In this document: positions 7,715 through 16,135 of the stretch, one piece after another
Position numbering within the stretch: the first letter of the stretch is position 1
Layout: every line of letters starts with the position of its first letter
Assembly (NCBI RefSeq): GCF_004792685.1
Contig: NZ_SRXT01000006.1
Location: 310,001 to 374,000, forward strand
Reading direction: 5' to 3'
DNA: 64,000 nucleotides
From: Sphingomonas gei
Lineage (GTDB): Bacteria; Pseudomonadota; Alphaproteobacteria; Sphingomonadales; Sphingomonadaceae
Made by a program: the position numbers and the translations under genes
The notes under the pieces: model-generated
The model's database searches: none
Told to the model about the DNA's origin: nothing
The model's input: only the letters and a program-made list of their open reading frames with translations

Positions 7715-9055
7715 TCAGCCCGCAATTGCCTCGCCCACCGTCGCCAGCGCCTCGGCATGGGCCTTGATCACCCCCCGCGTGCTCGCGTCGCTGTCGAACA
7801 CCCCGTACCAGCCCTGCGGCTCGTGCGGCGGATCGCCCAGCCAGGCAGTGTCGCCCGGCTTGAAGCGGTGATCGCCATGGGCTGCGCGGCCTGCGCCGTT
7901 CCACGCCCAGAAGTTCGAGCCCGCGATCGGCCCGCCGGTGCGCGCGCTGCTCAGTACGGCGTCGTAAATCTGCTTGTAATACAGGTCCTTGAACCGCGTG
8001 CTTGCTTCGGGATCGTAACCGCCGCCGTCGCGCGGATAACCGAATTCCTCGATCACCAGCGGTTTGCCGATTTCCTTCGCCAGTGCCTGATGCTGCGCCA
8101 GATACTCGGCGACCTTCGCGGTCGCGCCGGCATGGGTGCCGGGAATGTCCTTCGCGTCGACCCAGCTCCAGTTGAGCGGCCAGATATGCGCAGTGAGATA
8201 GTCGATCTCGGGGATGTCATGGGCCTTGCGATAGATGTCGGCGGTTTGAACGCTGCCCATCAACCCTTCGCTGCCGGTCGAGACGAGGTGGTTGCGGTCG
8301 ATCGACTTGATCAGCCTCGCGCTTCCCTGAATCCAGGCGTTGTAGGCGGGGAGCAGAGGTGTCGCGGTGGCGAGGTCGCCCGCGGGGCGGGGTTCGTTGG
8401 CGAGTTGCCACGCCATGATCGTGGGGTCGTTGCGATAGGCAATGCCCGTCACACGATTGGTTCGGCCGACCATCGCGCGGACCCAATCATGGTTGAGCGC
8501 GACGGCCTCGGGGTTGGCATAGAATTGCGCGGTGGCGTTGGGGAATTCGGGCCACGGGTGCGCGGGATCGCTGGCATCCATGTATTTGCCGGTGACGTAA
8601 TAGAGGTAGGTCATCATCCCGCCCGACCATTCCCAGAAATTGGTCAGGTAGAGCACTGCCTTCATGTTGCGCTTGGCCATCTCGGCGAGGCAGAAATCGA
8701 GCCCGTCGAGCAAAGCGGGGTTCGCCGCATCGCCGCCGGCGTGGAAGGCGGGCTTGACCGAGTTCCTGAGCGGCGATTCCTCGGCCGAGGCCAGGATGCG
8801 CAGGTTGGTCACGCCGGTCGCCGCCAGCGCATCGAGTTCGCGGACCAGCCGGGCGCGATCCCCGAAGGCCGCGCTGCTCCCCAGCCACGCGCCATACCAG
8901 AGATTGGCGCCGGCGAAGCGATAGGCGCGATCGCCGAGCATGAGCCGGGTGCCTTCGCGGCGAACGAACGGACTTGCGGCGGCAGCGGGGACGGGCAGGC
9001 CGAGTGTTGCCGCCAGTGCTGCCGAGCCGCCGATGAGCGACCTGCGTGTGACCAT
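7715..9055 (-). CDS. GH5-family endo-beta-1,4-mannanase-like hydrolase, Tat/Sec exported
   Basis: 446 residues. The N-terminus has a twin-arginine motif (TRRSLIGG) followed by a hydrophobic core and a cleavage-like PAAAAS. The (beta/alpha)8 hydrolase shows the GH5 acid/base Glu221 in WQLANEPRP and the nucleophile Glu337 in VIEEFGYP, plus FWEWSGGMM typical of fungal/bacterial mannanases of this clan. It probably hydrolyses beta-mannan or a related polysaccharide in the periplasm or outside. The start at 9055 was chosen because the signal peptide begins there; upstream codons do not look coding. Confidence 0.85.
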   Translation of the reverse strand: MVTRRSLIGGSAALAATLGLPVPAAAASPFVRREGTRLMLGDRAYRFAGANLWYGAWLGSSAAFGDRARLVRELDALAATGVTNLRILASAEESPLRNSVKPAFHAGGDAANPALLDGLDFCLAEMAKRNMKAVLYLTNFWEWSGGMMTYLYYVTGKYMDASDPAHPWPEFPNATAQFYANPEAVALNHDWVRAMVGRTNRVTGIAYRNDPTIMAWQLANEPRPAGDLATATPLLPAYNAWIQGSARLIKSIDRNHLVSTGSEGLMGSVQTADIYRKAHDIPEIDYLTAHIWPLNWSWVDAKDIPGTHAGATAKVAEYLAQHQALAKEIGKPLVIEEFGYPRDGGGYDPEASTRFKDLYYKQIYDAVLSSARTGGPIAGSNFWAWNGAGRAAHGDHRFKPGDTAWLGDPPHEPQGWYGVFDSDASTRGVIKAHAEALATVGEAIAG

Positions 9056-9170
9056 CCCTGTCTCTCCCGTTGTGTCCGGCGACGATAGCGGCGGCACGCA
9101 GGCAAAGAAACGCCCGCCGCCGAGCGATCGGCGACGGGCGAGGTTCAAGCTGTTCGGGGATAAGGGGGAC

Positions 9171-9470
9171 TTAGTCGAACAGCTCTTCGAGGAAGGACTT
9201 GCGCTTCTTGGGCGGATACTGGCCGCCATGATGCCGCTGGCGATCGTCATGATGCGGCCGCTGCTCGGACCACGGCGTCGCCTGTGGTGCGGGCTGCGAT
9301 TGCTGCGGCAGCACCGGCGCCGACGCGGCGCTCCGCTCGATGATCTTGTCGAGCTCGCCGCGATCGAGCCAGACGCCGCGGCAGCTCGGGCAATGATCGA
9401 TCTCGATCCCGGAGCGCTCGATCGGCACCAATTTGGTGCCGTCGACCGGGCAGGCGAAAGTGCCGGTCAT
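9171..9470 (-). CDS. TFIIB-type zinc-ribbon protein
   Basis: 99 residues. The N-terminal half carries CPVDG and CPSCRGVWLDRGELDKII, a zf-TFIIB zinc ribbon (three cysteines plus partner ligand visible, with the first pair partly degenerate). A Gln/Pro/His-rich linker and a basic patch PPKKRK follow, then an acidic C-terminus. Proteins of this type are common, small and functionally undefined; nucleic-acid or protein binding is inferred. It lies 4 bases downstream of the Bax-inhibitor-like gene and is probably co-transcribed. Confidence 0.8.
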   Translation of the reverse strand: MTGTFACPVDGTKLVPIERSGIEIDHCPSCRGVWLDRGELDKIIERSAASAPVLPQQSQPAPQATPWSEQRPHHDDRQRHHGGQYPPKKRKSFLEELFD

Positions 9471-9474
9471 GCTA

Positions 9475-10188
9475 TTACTCCCGCTCGCCCATCAGCCCCA
9501 GCAGCAGCTGGAACATGTTGATCAGGTTGAGGTACAGCGACAGCGCGCCCATGATCGCCAGCTTCTCGAGCGCCTGGCTGCCGGCATAGACGAGATACTC
9601 GCTCTTCAGGCGCTGGGTATCCCATGCGGTAAGCCCGGCGAACACGATCACGCCGACCACCGAGAGTGCCATCTGGAGCAGGCTCGAGCCGAGGAACAGA
9701 TTGACCAGGCTCGCGCCGATCACCGCGATCAGGCCGACCATCAGGAAGGTCCCCATGCCGGTCAGGTCGCGATTGGTGGTGTAGCCCCACAGGCTGAGGC
9801 CGGCAAACATCGCCGACGCCGTGAAGAATGCCATCGCGATGCTGGTGCCGGTGAAGACGAGGAAGATGCTCGCCATCGACACGCCCATCACCGCGGCGAA
9901 GGCGAAGAAGGTCATCCGTGCCGTCGCGGTGGTCATCCGTTCGATGCGGAAGGTGAAGAAGAACACGAAGGCGAGCGGCGCCAGCATCGCCACCCATTTG
10001 AGCGGCGTGCCGAAGATCAAGCCGGTCAACGCCGGCGAGCTGGAGACCAGCAGCGCGACCAGGCCGGTGACGGCAAGGCCGATCCCCATGTTGCGATAGA
10101 TGCCGAGCATGTGCCGGCGCAGGCCCTCGTCGTAGCGAACCTGCGCCGAGGCGGCGGCGCTGCGATTGAAGGCGGAAAGATTGTCCAC
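9475..10188 (-). CDS. Bax inhibitor-1/YccA-family membrane protein
   Basis: 237 residues with about seven hydrophobic helices and a family-typical C-terminus (LNLINMFQLLL near the end). The N-terminus has YDEGLRRHMLGIYRNMGIGLAVTG (positions about 18-41), characteristic of the BI-1 family. Members act as pH-sensitive calcium leak channels or interact with membrane quality control; the exact role in this organism is unknown. Short spacing on both sides suggests one unit with the zinc-ribbon gene and perhaps with the DUF465 gene 13 bases upstream. Confidence 0.88.
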   Translation of the reverse strand: MDNLSAFNRSAAASAQVRYDEGLRRHMLGIYRNMGIGLAVTGLVALLVSSSPALTGLIFGTPLKWVAMLAPLAFVFFFTFRIERMTTATARMTFFAFAAVMGVSMASIFLVFTGTSIAMAFFTASAMFAGLSLWGYTTNRDLTGMGTFLMVGLIAVIGASLVNLFLGSSLLQMALSVVGVIVFAGLTAWDTQRLKSEYLVYAGSQALEKLAIMGALSLYLNLINMFQLLLGLMGERE

Positions 10189-10201
10189 TTGGGCGAACTC
10201 C

Positions 10202-10396
10202 TCAGGCGGTGCGGGCGACGCGTCGCATCTCTGCGGCGTCGGGGATCAAGCGGAAAAGCCGGTCCTTGACTGCGAGGCGCTGCTTCTTGAGCTGCGCCAG
10301 GCGGGCGGTATCCGGAAGGCGGCGCGTCAGCTCCGCGCGAATTTCGCGGTTCAGAACGCGGTGCGCGGTGATAAGCCGTTGAATTACATTGGTCAC
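10202..10396 (-). CDS. DUF465/YdcH-family small protein
   Basis: 64 residues, mostly charged and helical, with the family pattern of an N-terminal HRVLNREIRAEL helix followed by LAQLKKQRLAVKDRL. DUF465 proteins are short helical hairpins of unknown function, abundant in alphaproteobacteria. The length is normal for the family. Confidence 0.8.
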   Translation of the reverse strand: MTNVIQRLITAHRVLNREIRAELTRRLPDTARLAQLKKQRLAVKDRLFRLIPDAAEMRRVARTA

Positions 10397-10615
10397 ATGC
10401 CACTCCCATCGACGTTGTCATCGATCGAGCCGGCTAGTGGGGTGGTGGCGGACAGCCGCCAAACCTGCACCGAGCTAGCTCGATGCGGTCCGACATCACG
10501 GGGCTTCAGATGAAGCCGCCGCCAGAGGGGCCCGGTCCCGCAAGACCAATCTAGGGGGATGGGGTTAAGGATTCAATGCGCGGGGCATGGCGCGATTGTA
10601 ACGAAGTGTTGCTGG

Positions 10616-10816
10616 CTATTTCTTCGGCGTGACCCAGACGGAAACCGGCACGACCACCTTCCCCGGCGCCGGCTTGCCGACATCGACGCGATCGGCGGTG
10701 ACGAGTTCGCCGCTTTCGAGCGTGAACGAGGCCCAGGGCTTGGGCATGCGGCCGAAGGTAAGCTTCTGGATCGGCTGGCCGGTGGTGGAATTCATGATCG
10801 TGGCGGTGACAGGCAT
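10616..10816 (-). CDS. Small hypothetical protein
   Basis: 66 residues from the ATG at 10816. I recognise no family. The protein has a beta-rich look (SFTLESGELVTADRVDVG, then VVVPVSVWVTPKK) and no signal peptide or membrane segment. Codon composition is like that of its neighbours. It stands alone between two other minus-strand genes. It could be a small cold-shock-like or OB-type protein, but nothing visible proves that. Confidence 0.5.
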   Translation of the reverse strand: MPVTATIMNSTTGQPIQKLTFGRMPKPWASFTLESGELVTADRVDVGKPAPGKVVVPVSVWVTPKK

Positions 10817-10860
10817 AAGGGAGCCGATAGCGAGGGGTGGGGCGGGGTGTCCAGCGCACA

Positions 10861-10990
10861 ATCCTCCCTCGCGCAGCGGGGGAGGTGGCGCCGCAGGCGA
10901 CGGAGGGGGGCTTCGCCGCAGGCAGGCCGCTTGTGGACAGGCCCCCTCCGTCAGCTTCGCTGCCACCTCCCCCGCTGCGCGGAGGAGGAT
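10861..10990. repeat. Long intergenic inverted repeat (CTCCC...GGGAG family)
   Basis: About 29-base arms (10861-10889 and 10962-10990) match as inverted copies with about two mismatches, and the centre holds further complementary blocks (CCCCCTCCG etc.). It ends three bases before the astD stop, so it may terminate astD. The same family is present at 51859-51985. Confidence 0.8.
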
Positions 10991-10992
10991 CT

Positions 10993-12408
10993 TTACGCGT
11001 CCCGCAGTCCCAACCCGATCGCAGCGCGCGCCTGTTCGGACTCCGATGACACCACCGGATAGGCGCAATAATCCGCTGCATAATAAGCGCTGGGCCGATG
11101 ATTGCCCGACCAGCCCACGCCGCCGAACGGCGCGGACGACGATGCGCCGTTGGTCGGCCGGTTCCAGTTGACGATGCCCGCGCGGATATTGGCCCAGAAC
11201 TGGTCGTAGAGCCGCGGATTCTGGCTGACCAATGACGCCGACAGGCCGTAGCGCGTGTCGTTGGCCTCGGCGATCGCCTCTTCGAACGTCGCCTTGCGAT
11301 AGATCTGGAGGACGGGGCCGAACAATTCGACATCGGGCTTGTCGTTGGCCTGGGTCATGTCGATCAGCCCGGGGGTAATGAACGGGCGGCCCTCGATCGG
11401 GCGCTCCATGTGGCGGAGCGGGCGACCGCCCATCGTCGAGAGCGCGAGGAAGCTCTCGGTGAGCATGTCGGCGCTGTCATTGTCGATCACCGGGCCCATG
11501 AACGGCGCGGGATCGGCGTGCGGCTCGCCGATGATCAGCCGGCTGATCAGCTTGTTCACTTCCTCCATCAGCGGATCGTAGAGATTCTGGTCGACGATCA
11601 GCCGCCGCGCGGCGGTGCAGCGCTGGCCCGCGGTGGTGAAGGCCGACTGGATGACGAGCACTGCAGCCGAATAGAGGTCGGGGGTGTCCCAGACCACGAT
11701 CGGATTGTTGCCGCCCATTTCGAGCGCGAGGATCTTCTCGGGCCGGGTCGCGAACTGGCGGTTGAGCGCGATGCCGGTATTGGCCGATCCGGTGAACAGC
11801 AGTCCGTCGATATCGGGATGGCCGGCGAGCGCCTTGCCTTCGTTCGGCCCGCCGACCAGCAGGCGGATGCAGCCTTCCGGGATGCCCGCCGCGTGGAAGC
11901 AATCGACCAGGAATGCACCGCTGGCCGGAGTCTTCTCCGAAGGCTTGAACACCACTGCGTTGCCGGCGAGCAAAGCGGGGACGATATGGCCGTTGGGCAG
12001 ATGCGCGGGAAAATTATACGGGCCGAGCACCGCAAGCACGCCGTGCGGTTTGTGGCGCAGCGCCAGCCGGGTGTTCATCGGCGCCTCGATCCGCCGCTGG
12101 CCGGTGCGCTCCGAATAGGCAGTGATCGAGATGTCGACCTTGCCGATCACCGTCTCGACTTCGGTGCGCGCTTCCCACAAAGGCTTGCCGGTCTCGCGCG
12201 CGAGCAGGTCGGTAAAGGCATCGGCCTTTTGCCGGACGACGTTGGCGAAGCGCCGCAGCGCCTCGATCCGGTAGGTCAGCGGGCGCGCGGCCCATTCGGC
12301 CCAGCTGCGCCGCGCATGCGCGACTTCGGCGTCGACGTCGCCGATCTTCTGGCGCCACAGCACGGCGCCCGTGGCCGGCTCGGTCGAGATGATTTCCGTT
12401 CCCGGCAT
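10993..12408 (-). CDS. astD: Succinylglutamate-semialdehyde dehydrogenase
   Basis: 471 residues, the usual length. Aldehyde dehydrogenase signatures are clear: NAD-site GPYNFPAHLPNGH near residue 132, general base Glu in LALEMGGNNP, and the nucleophile Cys in AGQRCTAARR. The PYNFPAHLPNGHI and FGGVGWSGNHRPSAYYAADYCAYP patterns (given here as short pieces) are typical of AstD rather than other ALDHs. It oxidises N-succinylglutamate semialdehyde in the arginine succinyltransferase pathway. The other ast genes are not adjacent. It lies 67 bases downstream of selO. Confidence 0.88.
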   Translation of the reverse strand: MPGTEIISTEPATGAVLWRQKIGDVDAEVAHARRSWAEWAARPLTYRIEALRRFANVVRQKADAFTDLLARETGKPLWEARTEVETVIGKVDISITAYSERTGQRRIEAPMNTRLALRHKPHGVLAVLGPYNFPAHLPNGHIVPALLAGNAVVFKPSEKTPASGAFLVDCFHAAGIPEGCIRLLVGGPNEGKALAGHPDIDGLLFTGSANTGIALNRQFATRPEKILALEMGGNNPIVVWDTPDLYSAAVLVIQSAFTTAGQRCTAARRLIVDQNLYDPLMEEVNKLISRLIIGEPHADPAPFMGPVIDNDSADMLTESFLALSTMGGRPLRHMERPIEGRPFITPGLIDMTQANDKPDVELFGPVLQIYRKATFEEAIAEANDTRYGLSASLVSQNPRLYDQFWANIRAGIVNWNRPTNGASSSAPFGGVGWSGNHRPSAYYAADYCAYPVVSSESEQARAAIGLGLRDA

Positions 12409-12475
12409 TATGTTGTGCTTTGAATCCCCGGATGATGGCTAGCTCTTGCCCGAAACACGCGAGGCTTGCCAACCC

Positions 12476-13828
12476 CTAGCCGATCGCCTCGCCCATTCGC
12501 CGGATCGCCGCGACCTTGGCGTTGAGCGGTCCCCAGTCGTCGCCCTGGGCGATCGCCGACCAGATCGCCTCGACTTCGTCGATCAGCATCGCGCAGGGCT
12601 CGGGATCGAACCAATAGGGATGATCGCGGGGTTTGCGCGGCGCGTACTGCGCGAGCTGCGCGCGAACCTCTTCGAATTGCTCGCCGTAATCCGCCGGGAG
12701 CGTGCCGCCGAAGCCGTCGAAGAAAAAGCGGTCGATCGAGGTGCGGCTCGCGACCAGCGCGGCTTCGATCGCGCCGATCAGCGGCCGATCCTGTTCGGTG
12801 CCGCGCGGCACCAGACCGAGCCGCCACAGCATCGCCTCGGCAACTTCGGCCTGGAATATCTCGGGGAACGTCTCCATCGCTTCGATCAGCGGCGCCTCCT
12901 CGGCGATTAGCCGGAGCGAGCTGGCAAGCTGCATCAGGTCCCAATAGATCGCCTCGGGCTGGCGCGCGAAGGCATAGAGTCCGTTCTGATCGAAATAGGC
13001 AGCGGTGAAGCCCGGCGCCCAGCTCGGCGCAAAACGCCACGGACCGTAGTCGAAGCTCTCCCCGGTGACGTTGATATTGTCGCTGTTGAGCACGCCGTGG
13101 ACGAAGCCCGCCGCCATGAAGCGACCGGCCATGCGCGCAGTGCGCGCGGCGACGTGGCCGAGCAGCCGCTGGGCGGCGTCGTCGCCCGGCTCCTCACCAT
13201 AATAATGGCGGAGCACATAGCCGGTCAGCTTCGCGATATTCTCGGTATCCTGGAAATGCGCGAGGCGCTGGAAGGTGCCGATCCGGATATGGCCGTGGTT
13301 GAGCCGGACGAGCACCGCCGAGCGCGTCGGCGAGGGCTCGTCGCCGCGCTGGAGCTCCTCGCCGGTCTCGATCAGCGAGAAGGTGCGCGACGTCTCGACG
13401 CCGAGCGCCTCGAGCATCTCGGTGGCGAGGATCTCGCGCACGCCGCCCTTGAGGGTGAGTCGGCCGTCGCCGAAGCGACTCCAGGGCGTCTGGCCCGAGC
13501 CCTTGGTGCCGAGATCCATCAGGCGGCCGTGGGCGTCGGTCATCTGCGCGAACAGGAAGCCGCGGCCGTCGCCGATCTCGGGGTTGTACACGCGGAACTG
13601 GTGGCCGTGATAGCGCAGCGCCAGCGGCTGCCGGAGACCGCCGGACAGCGGCTCGAATCGGCCGAAATGGGCGATCCACTCTGCGTCGCCGAGCCCGTCC
13701 AGCCCGACCTCGGCAGCGGCGCGATCGTTGCGGAAGCGCAGGACGGTCTTGGGGAAGGGCGCGGCAACGACCGGATCGTAGAAGGCGTCGCCGAGTTCGA
13801 GGATCGCCTGTTGCGGAGTGAAAGCCAT
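12476..13828 (-). CDS. selO: Protein adenylyltransferase SelO (YdiU)
   Basis: 450 residues. The pseudokinase fold that AMPylates Ser/Thr/Tyr of other proteins under redox stress is recognisable by LALRYHGHQFRVYNPEIGDGR (positions about 66-86), GTKGSGQTPWSRFGDGR, and the metal/ATP site GVLNSDNINVTGES with DYGPW. It is shorter than the roughly 480 residues of the E. coli protein and lacks a C-terminal cysteine-containing tail, which could alter redox control. Start at ATG 13828. It is divergent from the hydrolase gene, with only 18 bases between start codons. Confidence 0.9.
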   Translation of the reverse strand: MAFTPQQAILELGDAFYDPVVAAPFPKTVLRFRNDRAAAEVGLDGLGDAEWIAHFGRFEPLSGGLRQPLALRYHGHQFRVYNPEIGDGRGFLFAQMTDAHGRLMDLGTKGSGQTPWSRFGDGRLTLKGGVREILATEMLEALGVETSRTFSLIETGEELQRGDEPSPTRSAVLVRLNHGHIRIGTFQRLAHFQDTENIAKLTGYVLRHYYGEEPGDDAAQRLLGHVAARTARMAGRFMAAGFVHGVLNSDNINVTGESFDYGPWRFAPSWAPGFTAAYFDQNGLYAFARQPEAIYWDLMQLASSLRLIAEEAPLIEAMETFPEIFQAEVAEAMLWRLGLVPRGTEQDRPLIGAIEAALVASRTSIDRFFFDGFGGTLPADYGEQFEEVRAQLAQYAPRKPRDHPYWFDPEPCAMLIDEVEAIWSAIAQGDDWGPLNAKVAAIRRMGEAIG

Positions 13829-13846
13829 GCGGCGATATGGGGAGCG

Positions 13847-14713
13847 ATGGGCGAGCGGCGCAACTACAGCGATGGCTATTGGTGGTCGAAAGACGGCCTG
13901 AGGCTGCATTACCGTGATTATGCCGGGGCGGACGACACGCCGCCGGTGATCTGCTTTCCCGGGCTGACCCGCAACGCGCGCGACTATGCCGAACTCGCCG
14001 CGCGGCTGGCACCGGCACGCCGCGTGCTGGCGGTCGACTTTCGCGGGCGCGGCGAGAGCGCCTATGCCAAGGACCCGATGTCCTATGTCCCGCTGACCTA
14101 TTTGCAGGATGTCGAGGCGCTGCTGACCGAGCTGGGCATTGCGCGGTTCGTCGCGGTGGGAACGTCGCTGGGTGGCCTCGTCACCATGCTGCTCGCGGCG
14201 ACCGACGGCGCCAAACTGGCGGGCGCGGTGCTCAACGATGTCGGCCCCGAGCTCGAGCCCGGGGGGCTGGCGCGGATCCGCACCTATGTCGGCAAGGCAG
14301 TGTGGCACCCGACCTGGATGCACGCCGCGCGCGCCGTGGCCGAGAGCAATGCCGGTGTCTATCCCGGCTACGATATCGAAGACTGGCTGCGCATGGCCAA
14401 GCGGCTGTACCGCGTGAACAGCTCGGGACGGATCGTGCTCGATTACGACATGAAGATCGCCGAGCCGTTCCGCGTGCCGGGCAACGAGACCGTGCTCGAC
14501 ATGTGGCCGACGATCGACGCGATGCAGGACAAGCCGGTGCTGATCGTGCGCGGCGAACGCTCGGATATTCTCAGCGCGGCGACCGCGGAGAAGATGGCCG
14601 CGCGGCTGCCCGAAAGCGAGCTGGTGACGGTGGCTGGCGTTGGGCATGCGCCCACGCTCGACGAGCCAGAGGTGGTTGCGGCGATCGAAAGGCTATTGGC
14701 GAAGGTAGCCTGA
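13847..14713 (+). CDS. Alpha/beta hydrolase
   Basis: 288 residues. Alpha/beta-hydrolase fold with oxyanion region VICFPGLTRNARDY, the VDFRGRGES strand-turn, the nucleophile elbow VGTSLGG, and a C-terminal His in GVGHAPTLDEP. Substrate unknown; such proteins include esterases, lactonases and epoxide-type hydrolases. GGGGAG lies two bases before the ATG. The start codon is 18 bases from that of the divergent selO. Confidence 0.85.
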   Translation: MGERRNYSDGYWWSKDGLRLHYRDYAGADDTPPVICFPGLTRNARDYAELAARLAPARRVLAVDFRGRGESAYAKDPMSYVPLTYLQDVEALLTELGIARFVAVGTSLGGLVTMLLAATDGAKLAGAVLNDVGPELEPGGLARIRTYVGKAVWHPTWMHAARAVAESNAGVYPGYDIEDWLRMAKRLYRVNSSGRIVLDYDMKIAEPFRVPGNETVLDMWPTIDAMQDKPVLIVRGERSDILSAATAEKMAARLPESELVTVAGVGHAPTLDEPEVVAAIERLLAKVA

Positions 14714-14893
14714 CTTCCCTCTCCCGTCGGGAGAGGGTTGCGCAGACTTAGTCTTCGCGCAGCGAAGGCTTAGTCGGAGCTGGGTGAGGGGATCGCGCTA
14801 TCGAGAGGGTGACACCCTCACCCAGCTCCGACTAGGGCCCGCTGAAGAAGCGGACCCAAGTCTGCGCAACCCTCTCCCACAGGGAGAGGGAAG
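14714..14893. repeat. Long intergenic inverted repeat (CTCTCCC...GGGAGAG family)
   Basis: Outer arms of about 35 bases (14714-14750 and 14858-14893, beginning CTTCCCTCTCCC and ending GGGAGAGGGAAG) and inner arms around CTCACCCAGCTCCGACTA form a cruciform-like structure filling the gap between the hydrolase and glycosyltransferase genes. It is probably a mobile repeat or transcription terminator; no gene is seen inside. Confidence 0.75.
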
Positions 14894-14933
14894 GTGACGG
14901 TGCGTCAATCTGCCGCTAAGCACCGCCCCCGAC

Positions 14934-16067
14934 ATGCCGATCCACATCCTTCACCTCCACTCGACCTTCAACCATGGCGGCAAGGAAGCGCGCGCCGTGC
15001 GGCTGATGAACGCGTTCGGCGACAAGGCGCGGCACACGATCGTCTCGGCGATGCCCGAGCAGCTCGGCGCGCGCGACGCGATCGCCAAAGGCATCAAATA
15101 CGAGATCGCGCAAAACCCGCCGCCGCTTTCCGGCCGGCCCTCGGTCAAGCGCTATGAGGAGATCGCGCGGTTCATGCGGCGCTTCGATCTGGTGCTGACG
15201 TATAATTGGGGCGCGATCGACGGCGTGATGGCGGCGCGGGTGTTCGGCAAGGGGCTGCCCCCGATCGTCCACCACGAGGACGGCTTCAACCAGGACGAGG
15301 CCGAGCGGCTCAATCCGGTGCGCAACATGTATCGCCGGATCGCGCTGCCCGCCGCCAATGCGCTGGTCGTGCCCAGCACGGTGCTCGAGAGGGTGGCGCG
15401 CAAACATTGGCACCAGCCCGCCGAGCGCGTCCACCGCATCGCCAACGGGGTGCCGACCGCACTCTATGCGAACAAGCCCGACGCCAGGCTGATCCCGCAG
15501 CTGCAGAACCGGCGCGAAGGCGAAGTGTTCATCGGCTGCGTCGCCGGGCTGCGTCCGGTCAAGGACCTGCCGATGCTGGTGCGCGCGGTCGCGGGGGTCA
15601 ATGCGCGCTTCAAGCTGGTGATCCTCGGCGAAGGGCCCGAGCGCCAGGCCATTCTCGATCAGGCCGAGGCGATGGCGATCGAGGACCAGGTGATCCTGCC
15701 GGGATTCCTGCCAGAGCCGCACCGCTATATGGGGCTGTTCGACATCTATGCGATGTCGTCGAAGAGCGAGCAGGCGCCGATCTCGGTGCTCGAGGCGATG
15801 GCGGCGGGGCTTCCGGTGGTGTCGACGCGGGTCGGCGACATTCCGGCGATGGTGTCCCCCGAGAACGAGCCCTTCCTCGCCCCGCGCCACCACGAAGTCG
15901 ATTTGCGCGACCGGATCGACACCTTGGCACGCAATCCCGATTCGATGCGTTATATCGGCGAACAGAACCGTCTGCGCGCTGGTGCGTTGTTCGACGAGGC
16001 GCAGATGGTCGCCGCTTATGCGCGGCTCTACGGCGAAGCCATGGGACGCCCAGGTGTGTTAGGGTGA
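14934..16067 (+). CDS. Glycosyltransferase family 4
   Basis: 377 residues. N-terminal domain starts ILHLHSTFNHGGKEARAVRLM, a GT4-type donor/acceptor cleft (given as residues about 4-24); the C-terminal Rossmann domain has GCVAGLRPVKDLPMLV, LVILGEGPER and SEQAPISVLEAMAAGLPVV, including the E-x7-E nucleotide-sugar motif. It transfers a sugar from a nucleotide donor, likely for an exopolysaccharide or lipid-linked glycan. It stands alone, with no polysaccharide cluster in view. No strong ribosome binding site precedes the ATG. Confidence 0.85.
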   Translation: MPIHILHLHSTFNHGGKEARAVRLMNAFGDKARHTIVSAMPEQLGARDAIAKGIKYEIAQNPPPLSGRPSVKRYEEIARFMRRFDLVLTYNWGAIDGVMAARVFGKGLPPIVHHEDGFNQDEAERLNPVRNMYRRIALPAANALVVPSTVLERVARKHWHQPAERVHRIANGVPTALYANKPDARLIPQLQNRREGEVFIGCVAGLRPVKDLPMLVRAVAGVNARFKLVILGEGPERQAILDQAEAMAIEDQVILPGFLPEPHRYMGLFDIYAMSSKSEQAPISVLEAMAAGLPVVSTRVGDIPAMVSPENEPFLAPRHHEVDLRDRIDTLARNPDSMRYIGEQNRLRAGALFDEAQMVAAYARLYGEAMGRPGVLG

Positions 16068-16135
16068 TGATTGCCGCTCGCGTCCGGTGCCGGTTGCGTC
16101 TAGCGTCCCGCCAAATTTTCTAGCCGGAGGTCGAT

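Noticed and set aside
13097..13846. N-terminal extension of the hydrolase reading frame
   Set aside because: The frame stays open upstream only because it is antisense to selO; alpha/beta hydrolase homology begins at about 13847.
14916..15893. A 325-codon open frame on the minus strand
   Set aside because: It is antisense to the GT4 glycosyltransferase, which has proper motifs.
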